Of a stretch of DNA of 14,123 nucleotides, positions 1-6,099 are shown in pieces. The stretch is from JBJTIF01 sp046094825 (GTDB lineage: Bacteria; Actinomycetota; UBA4738; HRBIN12), in contig JBJTIF010000119.1 in assembly GCA_046094825.1 (NCBI GenBank), positions 1 to 14,123 on the forward strand, written 5' to 3'. Both the position numbers and the translations under genes were made by a program. The notes below the pieces were generated by a model, which did not search any database, was not told where the DNA came from, and was given only the letters and a program-made list of their open reading frames with translations. The stretch's first letter is position 1. The number at the start of each line of letters is the position of its first letter.

Positions 1-76
1 GGCCCCCCCGCCCCCCCCCCCCCCCGGGCGCGCCCCCCCCCCCCCCCCCCCCCCCCGCCCGTTCCCGTCCCCGCGC
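1..76. other. Low-complexity poly-C contig end
   Basis: The first 60 bases are almost only C, with runs of 7, 15 and 24 C broken by a few G. Such a tract is unlike the rest of the window, where GC-rich sequence is well mixed. It lies just downstream of the stop codon of the leftward YHS gene. The likeliest explanation is a sequencing or assembly artefact at a contig edge (poly-G reads seen on the other strand). I see no gene, terminator or repeat of biological type in it. Confidence 0.75.
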
Positions 77-244
77 CTACTCGAGTTCGCCCTCGGCACC
101 CTCGCCGACGTAGGCGTCGGGGTCGTCCTCGAAGTCCTCGAGGCAGCCCTTCGCGCAGAAGTAGTAGGTCACGCCCTCGTAGTCGTGCTTCCACTCCGCG
201 GTCTTCGGGTCGACCTCCATCCCGCACACCGGGTCGATCTCCAT
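77..244 (-). CDS. YHS domain-containing protein
   Basis: A 55-residue protein made almost entirely of one YHS domain, a small metal-binding fold found alone or attached to heavy-metal ATPases and monooxygenases. It opens with the typical DPVCGM motif (Cys7). The YYFCAKGC segment gives Cys30 and Cys34, the expected metal ligands, and an acidic tail follows. The ATG at 242-244 is chosen because AAGGAGGAGG (249-258, minus strand) lies just upstream, one of the few strong Shine-Dalgarno sites in the window. The gene lies 41 nt behind the GroES-like gene on the same strand and is probably co-transcribed with it. Metal identity and partner cannot be read from sequence. The family assignment is safe; the physiological role is unknown. 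Confidence 0.9.
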   Translation of the reverse strand: MEIDPVCGMEVDPKTAEWKHDYEGVTYYFCAKGCLEDFEDDPDAYVGEGAEGELE

Positions 245-285
245 GTCGCCTCCTCCTTCCGCCGGTCGCTCGCCGGCGTCCGCCG

Positions 286-651
286 CTAGAGGTACTGGCC
301 CGGCGCGTGGTCGGGCGATTCGCCGGCCGCGACCGCCTGGACGTCGCGCTCGCGCAGGAGCACGAGGTCCTCGCCGCCGAGTTCCACCTCGAGGCCGGAC
401 TGCGGCAGGAAGAGCACGGCGTCGCCGACCCGGAGGCCCCGGACCTCGGGACCGACCGCGACCGCGTCGCCCCACACGCAGCGCTTCGGCGCCGGCTGCG
501 CCGTCGCGGGGATGAGGAGCCCGCCCCGCGAGGTGCGTTCGCCCGACCCGGGATGCCGGACGAGGATCCGGTCGCCCGTCAGCCGGACCGACGACAGGTC
601 GTGCTCGTCCTTCCGCGCGCGGGTCCGCGTCGTGCGCTTCGCCTCGGCCAT
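286..651 (-). CDS. GroES-like (Cpn10 family) co-chaperonin homologue
   Basis: A 121-residue protein with the Cpn10 layout. About 24 mostly charged N-terminal residues precede the fold. The fold starts near residue 25 with DRILVRH, then a mobile-loop-like stretch (TSRGGLLIPATAQ), then WGDAVAVGPEVRGLRVGDAVLF, and a closing LVLLRERDVQAV that matches the LLLxExDILAV end of GroES. Canonical GroES is about 97-100 residues, so this one is longer at both ends and divergent in the loop. No groEL is nearby, so it may be an accessory paralogue rather than the main co-chaperonin. The start ATG at 649-651 has no Shine-Dalgarno; it sits 6 nt behind a TAGGAT hexamer, fitting leaderless translation. The YHS gene follows on the same strand. 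Confidence 0.82.
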   Translation of the reverse strand: MAEAKRTTRTRARKDEHDLSSVRLTGDRILVRHPGSGERTSRGGLLIPATAQPAPKRCVWGDAVAVGPEVRGLRVGDAVLFLPQSGLEVELGGEDLVLLRERDVQAVAAGESPDHAPGQYL

Positions 652-657
652 GTCCCC

Positions 658-663
658 ATCCTA
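658..663 (-). promoter_or_regulatory. Candidate leaderless promoter -10 for the GroES-like gene
   Basis: The minus strand reads TAGGAT, then 6 nt (GGGGAC), then the ATG of the GroES-like gene. A TAnnnT hexamer ending 6-7 nt before the start codon places transcription start at or next to the A of ATG, as in actinobacterial leaderless mRNAs. No clear -35 box is visible. The GGGG in the spacer could instead act as a weak Shine-Dalgarno. Confidence 0.5.
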
Positions 664-717
664 CGGGCGCGCCGGTCGGCGGAGCCATCCGGCGAGCCCG
701 CGCGCGTCCGGCACCGC

Positions 718-723
718 TAGGAT
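718..723 (+). promoter_or_regulatory. Candidate leaderless promoter -10 for the PrmC-like gene
   Basis: TAGGAT is followed by 7 nt (GCGCCGC) and a GTG at 731. It is the same hexamer as the divergent one at 658-663, so both genes may be driven from this 70-80 bp divergent region. The hexamer overlaps the alternative ATG at 722, which would then not be transcribed. No convincing -35 element is seen. Confidence 0.45.
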
Positions 724-730
724 GCGCCGC

Positions 731-1588
731 GTGAAGGCCTCCGAGCTCCTCGACGAAGCGATCGCGACGCTCAAGGCGTCGCCCGCGATCGACCACTGGC
801 AGAAGGACCGCGAGGAGATCGAGGCCGAGGAGCTCCTCCTGTGGGCGCTCGCATCCGACGAGTATGACCCCGACGAGGAGATCGGCGTCGCGGACGCGAA
901 GCGGTTCCGCGGCTACGTCTCGCGACGCGCGCTCGGCGAGCCGACCCAGCTCATCAAGGGCTTCGCGGAGTTCCGTGGCATCGAGGTCATCGTCCCCCCG
1001 GGGGTCTTCGTCCCGCGGGACTCGAGCGAGTTCCTCGCCGAGCAGGCGATCCGTCGGCTCGCGCGCCGCGAGAAGCCCGTGTTCGTCGAACTCGCGTGCG
1101 GGGCCGGCGCGGTGTCGCTCGCCGTCCGCAACGAGACGTGGGGTACCTCGGTCTGGGGGACCGACATCGCCGCCGACGCGATCGCCGCCGCACGCCGGAG
1201 CGCGCGGAACCTCCGGCTGCGCGCGAACTTCGTCGTCGGAGACGTCTACTCGGGCCTCCCGAGGAAGCTCCGGGGGACCGTCGACGTCATCGCGATCCAC
1301 CCGCCGTACGTCGCGCGCGACGAACTCGCCGATCTCCCGGTCGAGATCACGTCGTACGAGCCGCCGCACACGCTCACCGACCGCAGCGTCGACGGCCTCG
1401 GCCTCCTCACGCGGGCCGTGCGCGAGTCGCACGCGTGGCTCCGCAAGGGCGGATGGTTCCTCGTCGAGGTGAGCCCCGATCGCGCGCGCGCCGTCGCGAC
1501 GCTCCTGCGCCGCGAGGGGCTCCGCGACGTCGTGAGCACGAAGGACGCGGACATGCAGGTCACCCGCGTGGTCTGCGGGAAGCGCTGA
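731..1588 (+). CDS. PrmC/HemK-like N5-glutamine methyltransferase family protein
   Basis: About 285 residues. The N-terminal helical region with RRALGEPTQLIKGFAEFRG followed by PPGVFVPRDSSEFLAEQA matches the release-factor methyltransferase PrmC (GEPLQYI.G..EF / PGVLIPRPETE). A SAM-binding Rossmann domain follows, with motif I VELACGAGAVSLAV around residues 119-132. The catalytic NPPY motif reads HPPY here (His190-Pro-Pro-Tyr193 from the GTG start). In PrmC the Asn of NPPY contacts the glutamine amide, so target or chemistry may differ from classic RF1/RF2 GGQ methylation, and I withhold the prmC symbol. GTG 731 is preferred because it lies 7 nt behind a TAGGAT hexamer; ATG 722 is in frame and adds three residues. 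The stop overlaps the next start by one base (TGATG), suggesting coupled translation with the peptidase. Confidence 0.85.
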   Translation: MKASELLDEAIATLKASPAIDHWQKDREEIEAEELLLWALASDEYDPDEEIGVADAKRFRGYVSRRALGEPTQLIKGFAEFRGIEVIVPPGVFVPRDSSEFLAEQAIRRLARREKPVFVELACGAGAVSLAVRNETWGTSVWGTDIAADAIAAARRSARNLRLRANFVVGDVYSGLPRKLRGTVDVIAIHPPYVARDELADLPVEITSYEPPHTLTDRSVDGLGLLTRAVRESHAWLRKGGWFLVEVSPDRARAVATLLRREGLRDVVSTKDADMQVTRVVCGKR

Positions 1589-3453
1589 TGCCGCAGACCC
1601 GACCGCACGGCTCCTGGATCTCGCCGATCACCCCGGACCTCCTCACCCGTGGCAGCCGTCGCTTCGCGATGGCGCCGACGATCGATGGCGACGACGTCTG
1701 GCTCGGCGAATCCCGCCCGGCCGAGGAAGGACGCACGGTCCTCATGCGGCGCCGCGCGGACGGCACGCTCGTCGACGTCGTCCCCGCGGGCGTGAACGTC
1801 CGGACCTCGGTCCACGAGTACGGGGGAGGCGCGTACGTCGCTCGGGACGGGGTCGCCGTCTACGCGGACTTCGGGGACCAGCGCCTGTACCGCGTCCGAC
1901 CGGGGGAGGATCCGATCGCGATCACGCCCGCGCCCCCGACCGAACGATCGCTCCGCTACGCCGACGGACGGTTCCGTCCGGGGACCGACGACATGGTGTG
2001 GGTCCGCGAGCGGCACGGTGACGACGGGTCCGTCACGAACGAGCTCGTCCGGATCCCGCTCGATGGCTCTCGCGAGCCCGAGGTCGTCGCGGCGGGGCAC
2101 GACTTCTACGCGAACCCGCGGTTCTCCCCCGACGGCGCGCGGCTCGCGTTCCTCGCGTGGGACCAGCCGCGGATGCCCTGGGACGGGACCGAGGCCTACG
2201 TCGCGGACGTGCGCCCGGACGGTTCGCTCGCCGCGGCGCGCCGCGTCGCCGGTGGGCCGGACGAGTCGATCTTCCAGCCGGAGTGGAGCCCCGCGGGTGT
2301 GCTCCACGTCGTCTCGGACCGCACCGGGTGGTGGAACCTCTACGCGGTCGAGGACGGTGGACTCCGCGCGCTCGCCCCGCGGTCGGAGGAGTTCGGGACC
2401 CCGGCGTGGGTGTTCGGCTACTCGACGTACGGGTTCCTCGAGGACGGTCGGATCGTCTGCCGGCGCGAGGTCGCCGGGACGACGCCGGTCGGCATCCTCG
2501 ATCCGGCGACCGGGGAGCTCCTCGACCTCGACCTCCCGTTCGAGGAGGTGTTCCCGATCGTCGCCGTGCGCGGCACGCGGGTCGTCCTCGGCGAGGCGGA
2601 GATCCCGGCGATCGACCCGGCGTACCTCTCCGTGCCGCGGCCGATCGCGTTCCCGACGACCGACGGCGCGACCGCGTTCGGGTACCACTACCCGCCGGCG
2701 AACCCGGAGTTCGTCGCCCCCGAGGGCGAGCTCCCGCCGCTCCTCGTCCTGTCCCACGGTGGGCCGACCGCCGCGACGGACACGGAGTTCAACCCGGAGA
2801 TCCAGTTCTTCACGAGCCGCGGGTTCGCCGTCGTCGACGTGAACTACCGCGGGAGCACCGGGTACGGGCGCGACTACCGGCGTGCGCTGAACGGCCGGTG
2901 GGGGATCGTCGACGTCGACGACTGCGCGGCCGCCGCGCGGCACCTCGCGGACGCGGGCCTCGTCGACGCGACGCGCGTCGTCGCGAGCGGCGGGAGCGCC
3001 GGCGGCTGGACGACGCTCTGCCTCCTCACGTTCGCCGAGGGGTTCGCGGCGGGGACGAGCTACTACGGCGTCTCCGATCTCGCGGCGCTCGCCGAGTTCA
3101 CGCACAAGTTCGAGGCGCGCTACCTCGACAGCATCGTCGCGCCGTGGCCGTCGGGTCGCGCCGTGTACGACGAGCGCTCGCCGCTCCACCACACCGACCG
3201 TCTCACGAAGCCGATGCTCGTGCTCCAGGGCCTCGACGACCGCGTCGTGCCGCCCGCGCAGTCGGAGGCGCTCGTCGCCGCGCTCGCCGCGAAGGGCATC
3301 CCGCACGCGTACGTGACGTTCGAGGGCGAGGGCCACGGGTTCCGGAAGGCCGAGAACATCGTCCGCTCGCTCGAATCCGAGCTGTCGTTCTACGCGCAGG
3401 TGCTCGGGTTCCCGCACCCCGATGTCGTGCCGGTCCTGCCGCTCACGCGCTAG
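1588..3453 (+). CDS. S9 family serine peptidase (prolyl oligopeptidase / acylaminoacyl-peptidase type)
   Basis: A 621-residue protein. Residues ~1-350 form a repetitive beta-propeller-like part that restricts access to the active site. The C-terminal part from ~370 is an alpha/beta hydrolase. SHGGPT (389-394) is the oxyanion-region motif and NYRGSTGYG follows. The nucleophile elbow is GGSAGG with Ser470. The acid is in GLDDRVVPP (Asp550 or Asp551) and the His is in GEGHGF (His583). Triad order and length fit S9 oligopeptidases that cut short peptides or remove N-terminal residues. No signal peptide is visible, so it is probably cytoplasmic. The ATG overlaps the methyltransferase stop by one base. 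The gene ends 9 nt from the convergent moaA stop with no obvious terminator between. Exact peptide specificity cannot be read. Confidence 0.92.
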   Translation: MPQTRPHGSWISPITPDLLTRGSRRFAMAPTIDGDDVWLGESRPAEEGRTVLMRRRADGTLVDVVPAGVNVRTSVHEYGGGAYVARDGVAVYADFGDQRLYRVRPGEDPIAITPAPPTERSLRYADGRFRPGTDDMVWVRERHGDDGSVTNELVRIPLDGSREPEVVAAGHDFYANPRFSPDGARLAFLAWDQPRMPWDGTEAYVADVRPDGSLAAARRVAGGPDESIFQPEWSPAGVLHVVSDRTGWWNLYAVEDGGLRALAPRSEEFGTPAWVFGYSTYGFLEDGRIVCRREVAGTTPVGILDPATGELLDLDLPFEEVFPIVAVRGTRVVLGEAEIPAIDPAYLSVPRPIAFPTTDGATAFGYHYPPANPEFVAPEGELPPLLVLSHGGPTAATDTEFNPEIQFFTSRGFAVVDVNYRGSTGYGRDYRRALNGRWGIVDVDDCAAAARHLADAGLVDATRVVASGGSAGGWTTLCLLTFAEGFAAGTSYYGVSDLAALAEFTHKFEARYLDSIVAPWPSGRAVYDERSPLHHTDRLTKPMLVLQGLDDRVVPPAQSEALVAALAAKGIPHAYVTFEGEGHGFRKAENIVRSLESELSFYAQVLGFPHPDVVPVLPLTR

Positions 3454-3462
3454 GCGCCCCGC

Positions 3463-4470
3463 TCAGCCACCGATCGACGACATCGGCCGATCCGGCCGCA
3501 CGAAGTCCGGATGGTTGATCCGGTGCCCGGACCACTTGCCCGCGACGTCGCCCCGGATCAGCTCGGCGAGCTCGTCGTCGGACGCGCCGGCCCGCAGCGG
3601 TCCCCGGAGGTCGGTCTCCGTGAGCGCGAACAGGCACGCGCGGACCTGGCCCTCCGCGGTGAGGCGCACGCGGTTGCAGTCGTCGCAGAACGGCTCGGTG
3701 ACCGACGCGATGACGCCGACGCCGCCGGGCGCGCCGTCCGCGAACCGGTACGACGTCGCGGGTTCGGCGTCGGGCCGTTCGGCCGCGAGCGGGAACGCCG
3801 CGTCGATCGTCTCGAGGATCCGCGCGGAGCGCACGACCTTGTCGCGTTCCCAAGCCTGCTGCGCGTCGAGCGGCATGTACTCGATGAAGCGCACCGCGTG
3901 CCCCGTCTCGCGCGACCAGCGCGCGAAGTCGACGAGTTCGTCCTCGTTCTGTCCGCCGATCACGACGCAGTTGATCTTGATCGGGGTGAGCCCGGCCTCC
4001 TCGGCCGCGGCGATCCCGGCGAAGACGCGCTCGAGCGCGTCGCGTCGGGTCATCTCGGCGAACCGGTGGCGCAGGAGCGAGTCGAGCGAGACGGTGACGC
4101 GGTCGAGCCCCGCCTCGGCGAGCGGTGCGGCGAGGCGATCGAGGAGCACGCCGTTCGTCGTCATCGAGATGTCGAGCTCGGGACCGGCCGCACGGAACAT
4201 CCGCACGAGGACCGGGAGGTCGGCCCGGACGGTCGGCTCGCCGCCGGTCACCTTCAGCGAGCGGACGCCGAGGGAGACGAAGACGCCGAGGAGCCGCGCG
4301 AGTTCCTCGAACGTGAGGAGGTCGGCCTTCGGGAGCCAGTCGAGCCCCTCGGCGGGCATGCAGTACGTGCAGCGGAAGTTGCAGCGGTCGGTGACGGAGA
4401 TCCGGAGGTCGTCGGCGACGCGGCCGAACCCGTCGACGAGCGGTCCGCGCGGAGGGGTCGTCCCGGCCAT
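3463..4470 (-). CDS. moaA: GTP 3',8-cyclase MoaA
   Basis: A radical SAM enzyme that, with MoaC, turns GTP into cyclic pyranopterin monophosphate, the first step of molybdenum cofactor synthesis. Numbered from GTG 4479 (338 aa), the SAM [4Fe-4S] cluster ligands are in CNFRCTYC (Cys33, 37, 40) and TGGEPTVR is at 78-85. The second, substrate-side cluster is in CDDCNRVRL plus a later Cys (265, 268, 282). The chain ends in the diagnostic Gly-Gly (SSIGG). ATG 4470 is chosen because it gives the usual short N-terminus before LVDGFGR; GTG 4479 is equally open and adds three residues. Neither has a clear Shine-Dalgarno. It sits 3-12 nt behind the DUF6457 gene in an apparent two-gene operon. moaC, moaE and moeA are not in the window. 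Confidence 0.96.
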   Translation of the reverse strand: MAGTTPPRGPLVDGFGRVADDLRISVTDRCNFRCTYCMPAEGLDWLPKADLLTFEELARLLGVFVSLGVRSLKVTGGEPTVRADLPVLVRMFRAAGPELDISMTTNGVLLDRLAAPLAEAGLDRVTVSLDSLLRHRFAEMTRRDALERVFAGIAAAEEAGLTPIKINCVVIGGQNEDELVDFARWSRETGHAVRFIEYMPLDAQQAWERDKVVRSARILETIDAAFPLAAERPDAEPATSYRFADGAPGGVGVIASVTEPFCDDCNRVRLTAEGQVRACLFALTETDLRGPLRAGASDDELAELIRGDVAGKWSGHRINHPDFVRPDRPMSSIGG

Positions 4471-4482
4471 GGGACGCACAGC

Positions 4483-4740
4483 CTACGCGTCCGGCCCGGA
4501 TGTCTCCTCCGCGACGCTCCGACGCACGATCGCGAGCGCCTCGGCGAGCCGTGTCCCGCGGTCGCCGGCGCCGCCGGCCCTGCCGACCGCCACCCCGGCG
4601 AGGAAGGTCGTGAGCGGGGTCACCCGGCGCTCGACCCCGTGCGCGACCTCTCGGGCCGCCGCGAGGAGGTCCTCGACCTCCTCGGGCGCGAGGGGCTCCT
4701 CGCCGAGCGCCGCCGCGAGCCGGTCGATCCACGCCTCCAC
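4483..4740 (-). CDS. DUF6457 domain-containing protein (Moco-associated small protein)
   Basis: An 85-residue, largely helical protein. The pattern W(I)xxLAAALG ... DLLAAAREVAHGVERRVTPLTTFLAGVAVG resembles DUF6457, a short actinobacterial domain that from memory occurs alone or fused to the MobA nucleotidyltransferase. Its position immediately upstream of moaA supports a role tied to molybdenum cofactor, but no catalytic residues are evident and no function is established. The start is GTG (4738-4740), 6 nt behind TAGCCT on the minus strand, fitting leaderless translation. Family assignment is by pattern memory, not a profile search. Confidence 0.78.
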   Translation of the reverse strand: MEAWIDRLAAALGEEPLAPEEVEDLLAAAREVAHGVERRVTPLTTFLAGVAVGRAGGAGDRGTRLAEALAIVRRSVAEETSGPDA

Positions 4741-4746
4741 GGCGCA

Positions 4747-4752
4747 AGGCTA
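4747..4752 (-). promoter_or_regulatory. Candidate leaderless promoter -10 for DUF6457-moaA
   Basis: The minus strand reads TAGCCT, 6 nt (TGCGCC), then the GTG start. This is the TAnnnT-plus-6 layout seen at other operon-leading genes here. No clear -35 is visible. It would drive the DUF6457-moaA pair. Confidence 0.5.
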
Positions 4753-4780
4753 CCCCCGCCCGCGCACCGTGGCCGTCTGC

Positions 4781-4786
4781 GAGCAT
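4781..4786 (+). promoter_or_regulatory. Possible leaderless promoter -10 for the mogA/moaB-type gene
   Basis: GAGCAT is followed by 6 nt (GTCGCC) and GTG 4793. Only the A2 and T6 positions match TAnnnT, so this is the weakest of the set, but the spacing is identical and the hexamer lies in the 52-nt divergent gap with the DUF6457 promoter. Confidence 0.3.
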
Positions 4787-4792
4787 GTCGCC

Positions 4793-5335
4793 GTGAGTCG
4801 ACCTGCCGCGCCCGCGACCCGGACCGCCGCCGTCGTGACCGTCTCCGACGGCGTCGTCGCCGGGACGCGCGAGGACCGCTCGGGCGCGGAGGCCGAGACG
4901 CTCCTCGTCGACGTCGGGTTCGCGGTGCAACGCCACCTCGTCCCCGACGAGGCCGACCGCATCGCGACGCTCCTCACCGACCTCGCGGCGCGCGGCATCG
5001 CGTTCGTCGTCACGACCGGCGGCACGGGGTTCGGGCCGCGCGACGTGACGCCGGAGGCGACGCGGTCCGTCCTCGAGCGCGAGGCACCCGGCATCGCGGA
5101 GCTCCTCCGCGCGACCGGTGCGGCGTCGACGCCGATGGCGGCCCTGTCCCGCGGGGTCGCCGGGACGCGCGGCGCGACGCTCATCGTGAACCTCCCCGGG
5201 AGTCCGACGGGCGTCCGCGAGGGCCTCGCGGTGCTCCTGCCGATCGCCCCGCACGCGCTCGACCTCCTCGCGGGCGACCGCGGTCCGCACCCGACCGGCC
5301 ACGCGACCGGCGACGCGACCGCGACCGACGCATGA
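4793..5335 (+). CDS. MogA/MoaB-family molybdopterin-binding protein
   Basis: About 180 residues. The family adenylylates molybdopterin or binds it during molybdenum insertion into the cofactor. Motifs counted from GTG 4793: AAVVTVSDGV at 12-21, the molybdopterin-binding GGTGFGPRDVTPEAT at 76-90 (with Asp84), and NLPGSPTG at 133-140, all standard for MogA/MoaB. The last ~20 residues are a Thr/Ala/Gly-rich tail outside the fold. MogA and MoaB cannot be separated by eye, so no symbol is given. An in-frame GTG at 4769 would add 8 residues; 4793 is preferred for spacing to the candidate promoter. The gene diverges from DUF6457-moaA, which supports the pathway. Its stop overlaps the next start (ATGA), so the methyltransferase is probably translationally coupled. 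Confidence 0.9.
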   Translation: MSRPAAPATRTAAVVTVSDGVVAGTREDRSGAEAETLLVDVGFAVQRHLVPDEADRIATLLTDLAARGIAFVVTTGGTGFGPRDVTPEATRSVLEREAPGIAELLRATGAASTPMAALSRGVAGTRGATLIVNLPGSPTGVREGLAVLLPIAPHALDLLAGDRGPHPTGHATGDATATDA

Positions 5336-6099
5336 GCTCTGCGCCGCGGACGCCGCGGCATGTCCGGAAGAACCGTCGCTACTGGGACGGCGCGGCGGCG
5401 GAGTACCAGCGGCTCCACGGGGCGCAGCTGAACGATGTCGACCGCCCACGGTGGGGCGTCTGGGGCATCCCCGAATCGTCGGTCGGAGCGCTCGGCGACG
5501 TCGCGGGGCTCGACGTCCTCGAGTACGGGTGCGGCGGCGCGCAGTGGTCGATCGCGCTCGCACGGAAGGGCGCGCGGGTCGTCGGCATCGACCTCTCGAT
5601 CGAGCAGCTCCGGCACGGTGTCGCCCTCGCTGAGCGGGTCGGCACGCCGGTCCCGCTCGTCACGGCGGACGGGGAGCGGCTCCCGTTCGCCGATGCGTCG
5701 TTCGACCTCGTCGTCTGCGACCACGGCGCGATGACGTTCGCCGATCCGGAGGTGACGGTGCCCGAGGTCGCCCGCGTCCTGCGTCCCGGCGGCCGTCTCG
5801 TCTTCAACCACTCGTCGGCGTTCCACTTCGTGTGCTGGGACGACCGGAAGGATCGCGTCGGCGAGCGCCTCGCCCGCGACTACTTCGGGATGCGGAGGTG
5901 GGACGAGGAGTCCGTGGACTTCATGCTCCCCTACGGCGAATGGATCCGGCTCTTCCGGCGCAACGGCTTCTCCGTCGAGGACCTCATCGAGCTCCGGCCG
6001 CCCGCGAACGCGCGGAGCACCTACGCGTTCTACGCGCCGCTCGCGTGGGCCCGCCGCTTCCCGGCCGAGAGCCTGTGGGTCGTCCGCCGCACCGCCTGA
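5332..6099 (+). CDS. Class I SAM-dependent methyltransferase (methyltransferase type 11)
   Basis: A 255-residue protein with a Rossmann SAM-binding core. Motif I is VLEYGCGGAQWSIALA (Glu64-Tyr-Gly-Cys-Gly-Gly69) and the acidic residue at the end of strand 2 is in VGIDLS (Asp87). LPFADASFDLVVCDHGAMTF is motif II/III and VARVLRPGGRLVFN the post-motif strand. The Trp/Tyr-rich C-terminal half (YFGMRRWDEESVDFMLPYGEW) is typical of small-molecule methyltransferases of this class. Methyl acceptor unknown. The ATG overlaps the upstream stop in ATGA, and the sulfatase probably starts inside its 3' end, so it sits in a tightly packed rightward operon. No signal peptide: cytoplasmic. Confidence 0.88.
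   Translation: MSSAPRTPRHVRKNRRYWDGAAAEYQRLHGAQLNDVDRPRWGVWGIPESSVGALGDVAGLDVLEYGCGGAQWSIALARKGARVVGIDLSIEQLRHGVALAERVGTPVPLVTADGERLPFADASFDLVVCDHGAMTFADPEVTVPEVARVLRPGGRLVFNHSSAFHFVCWDDRKDRVGERLARDYFGMRRWDEESVDFMLPYGEWIRLFRRNGFSVEDLIELRPPANARSTYAFYAPLAWARRFPAESLWVVRRTA

Noticed and set aside
1..60. G-quadruplex or telomere-like element in the poly-C tract
   Set aside because: There is no regular G3/N spacing or repeat unit, only long C homopolymers at a sequence end. An artefact is the simpler explanation.
1246..3417. A 723-codon open frame on the minus strand opposite the peptidase
   Set aside because: It is Arg/Glu/Val-rich without any domain, and lies antisense to a gene with a full catalytic triad. 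Long antisense frames are expected at this GC content.
3443..5563. A 706-codon minus-strand frame over moaA and the MogA/MoaB region
   Set aside because: The sequence is mostly Arg/Ala/Gly repeats and crosses several well-supported genes in other frames. It is a compositional shadow.
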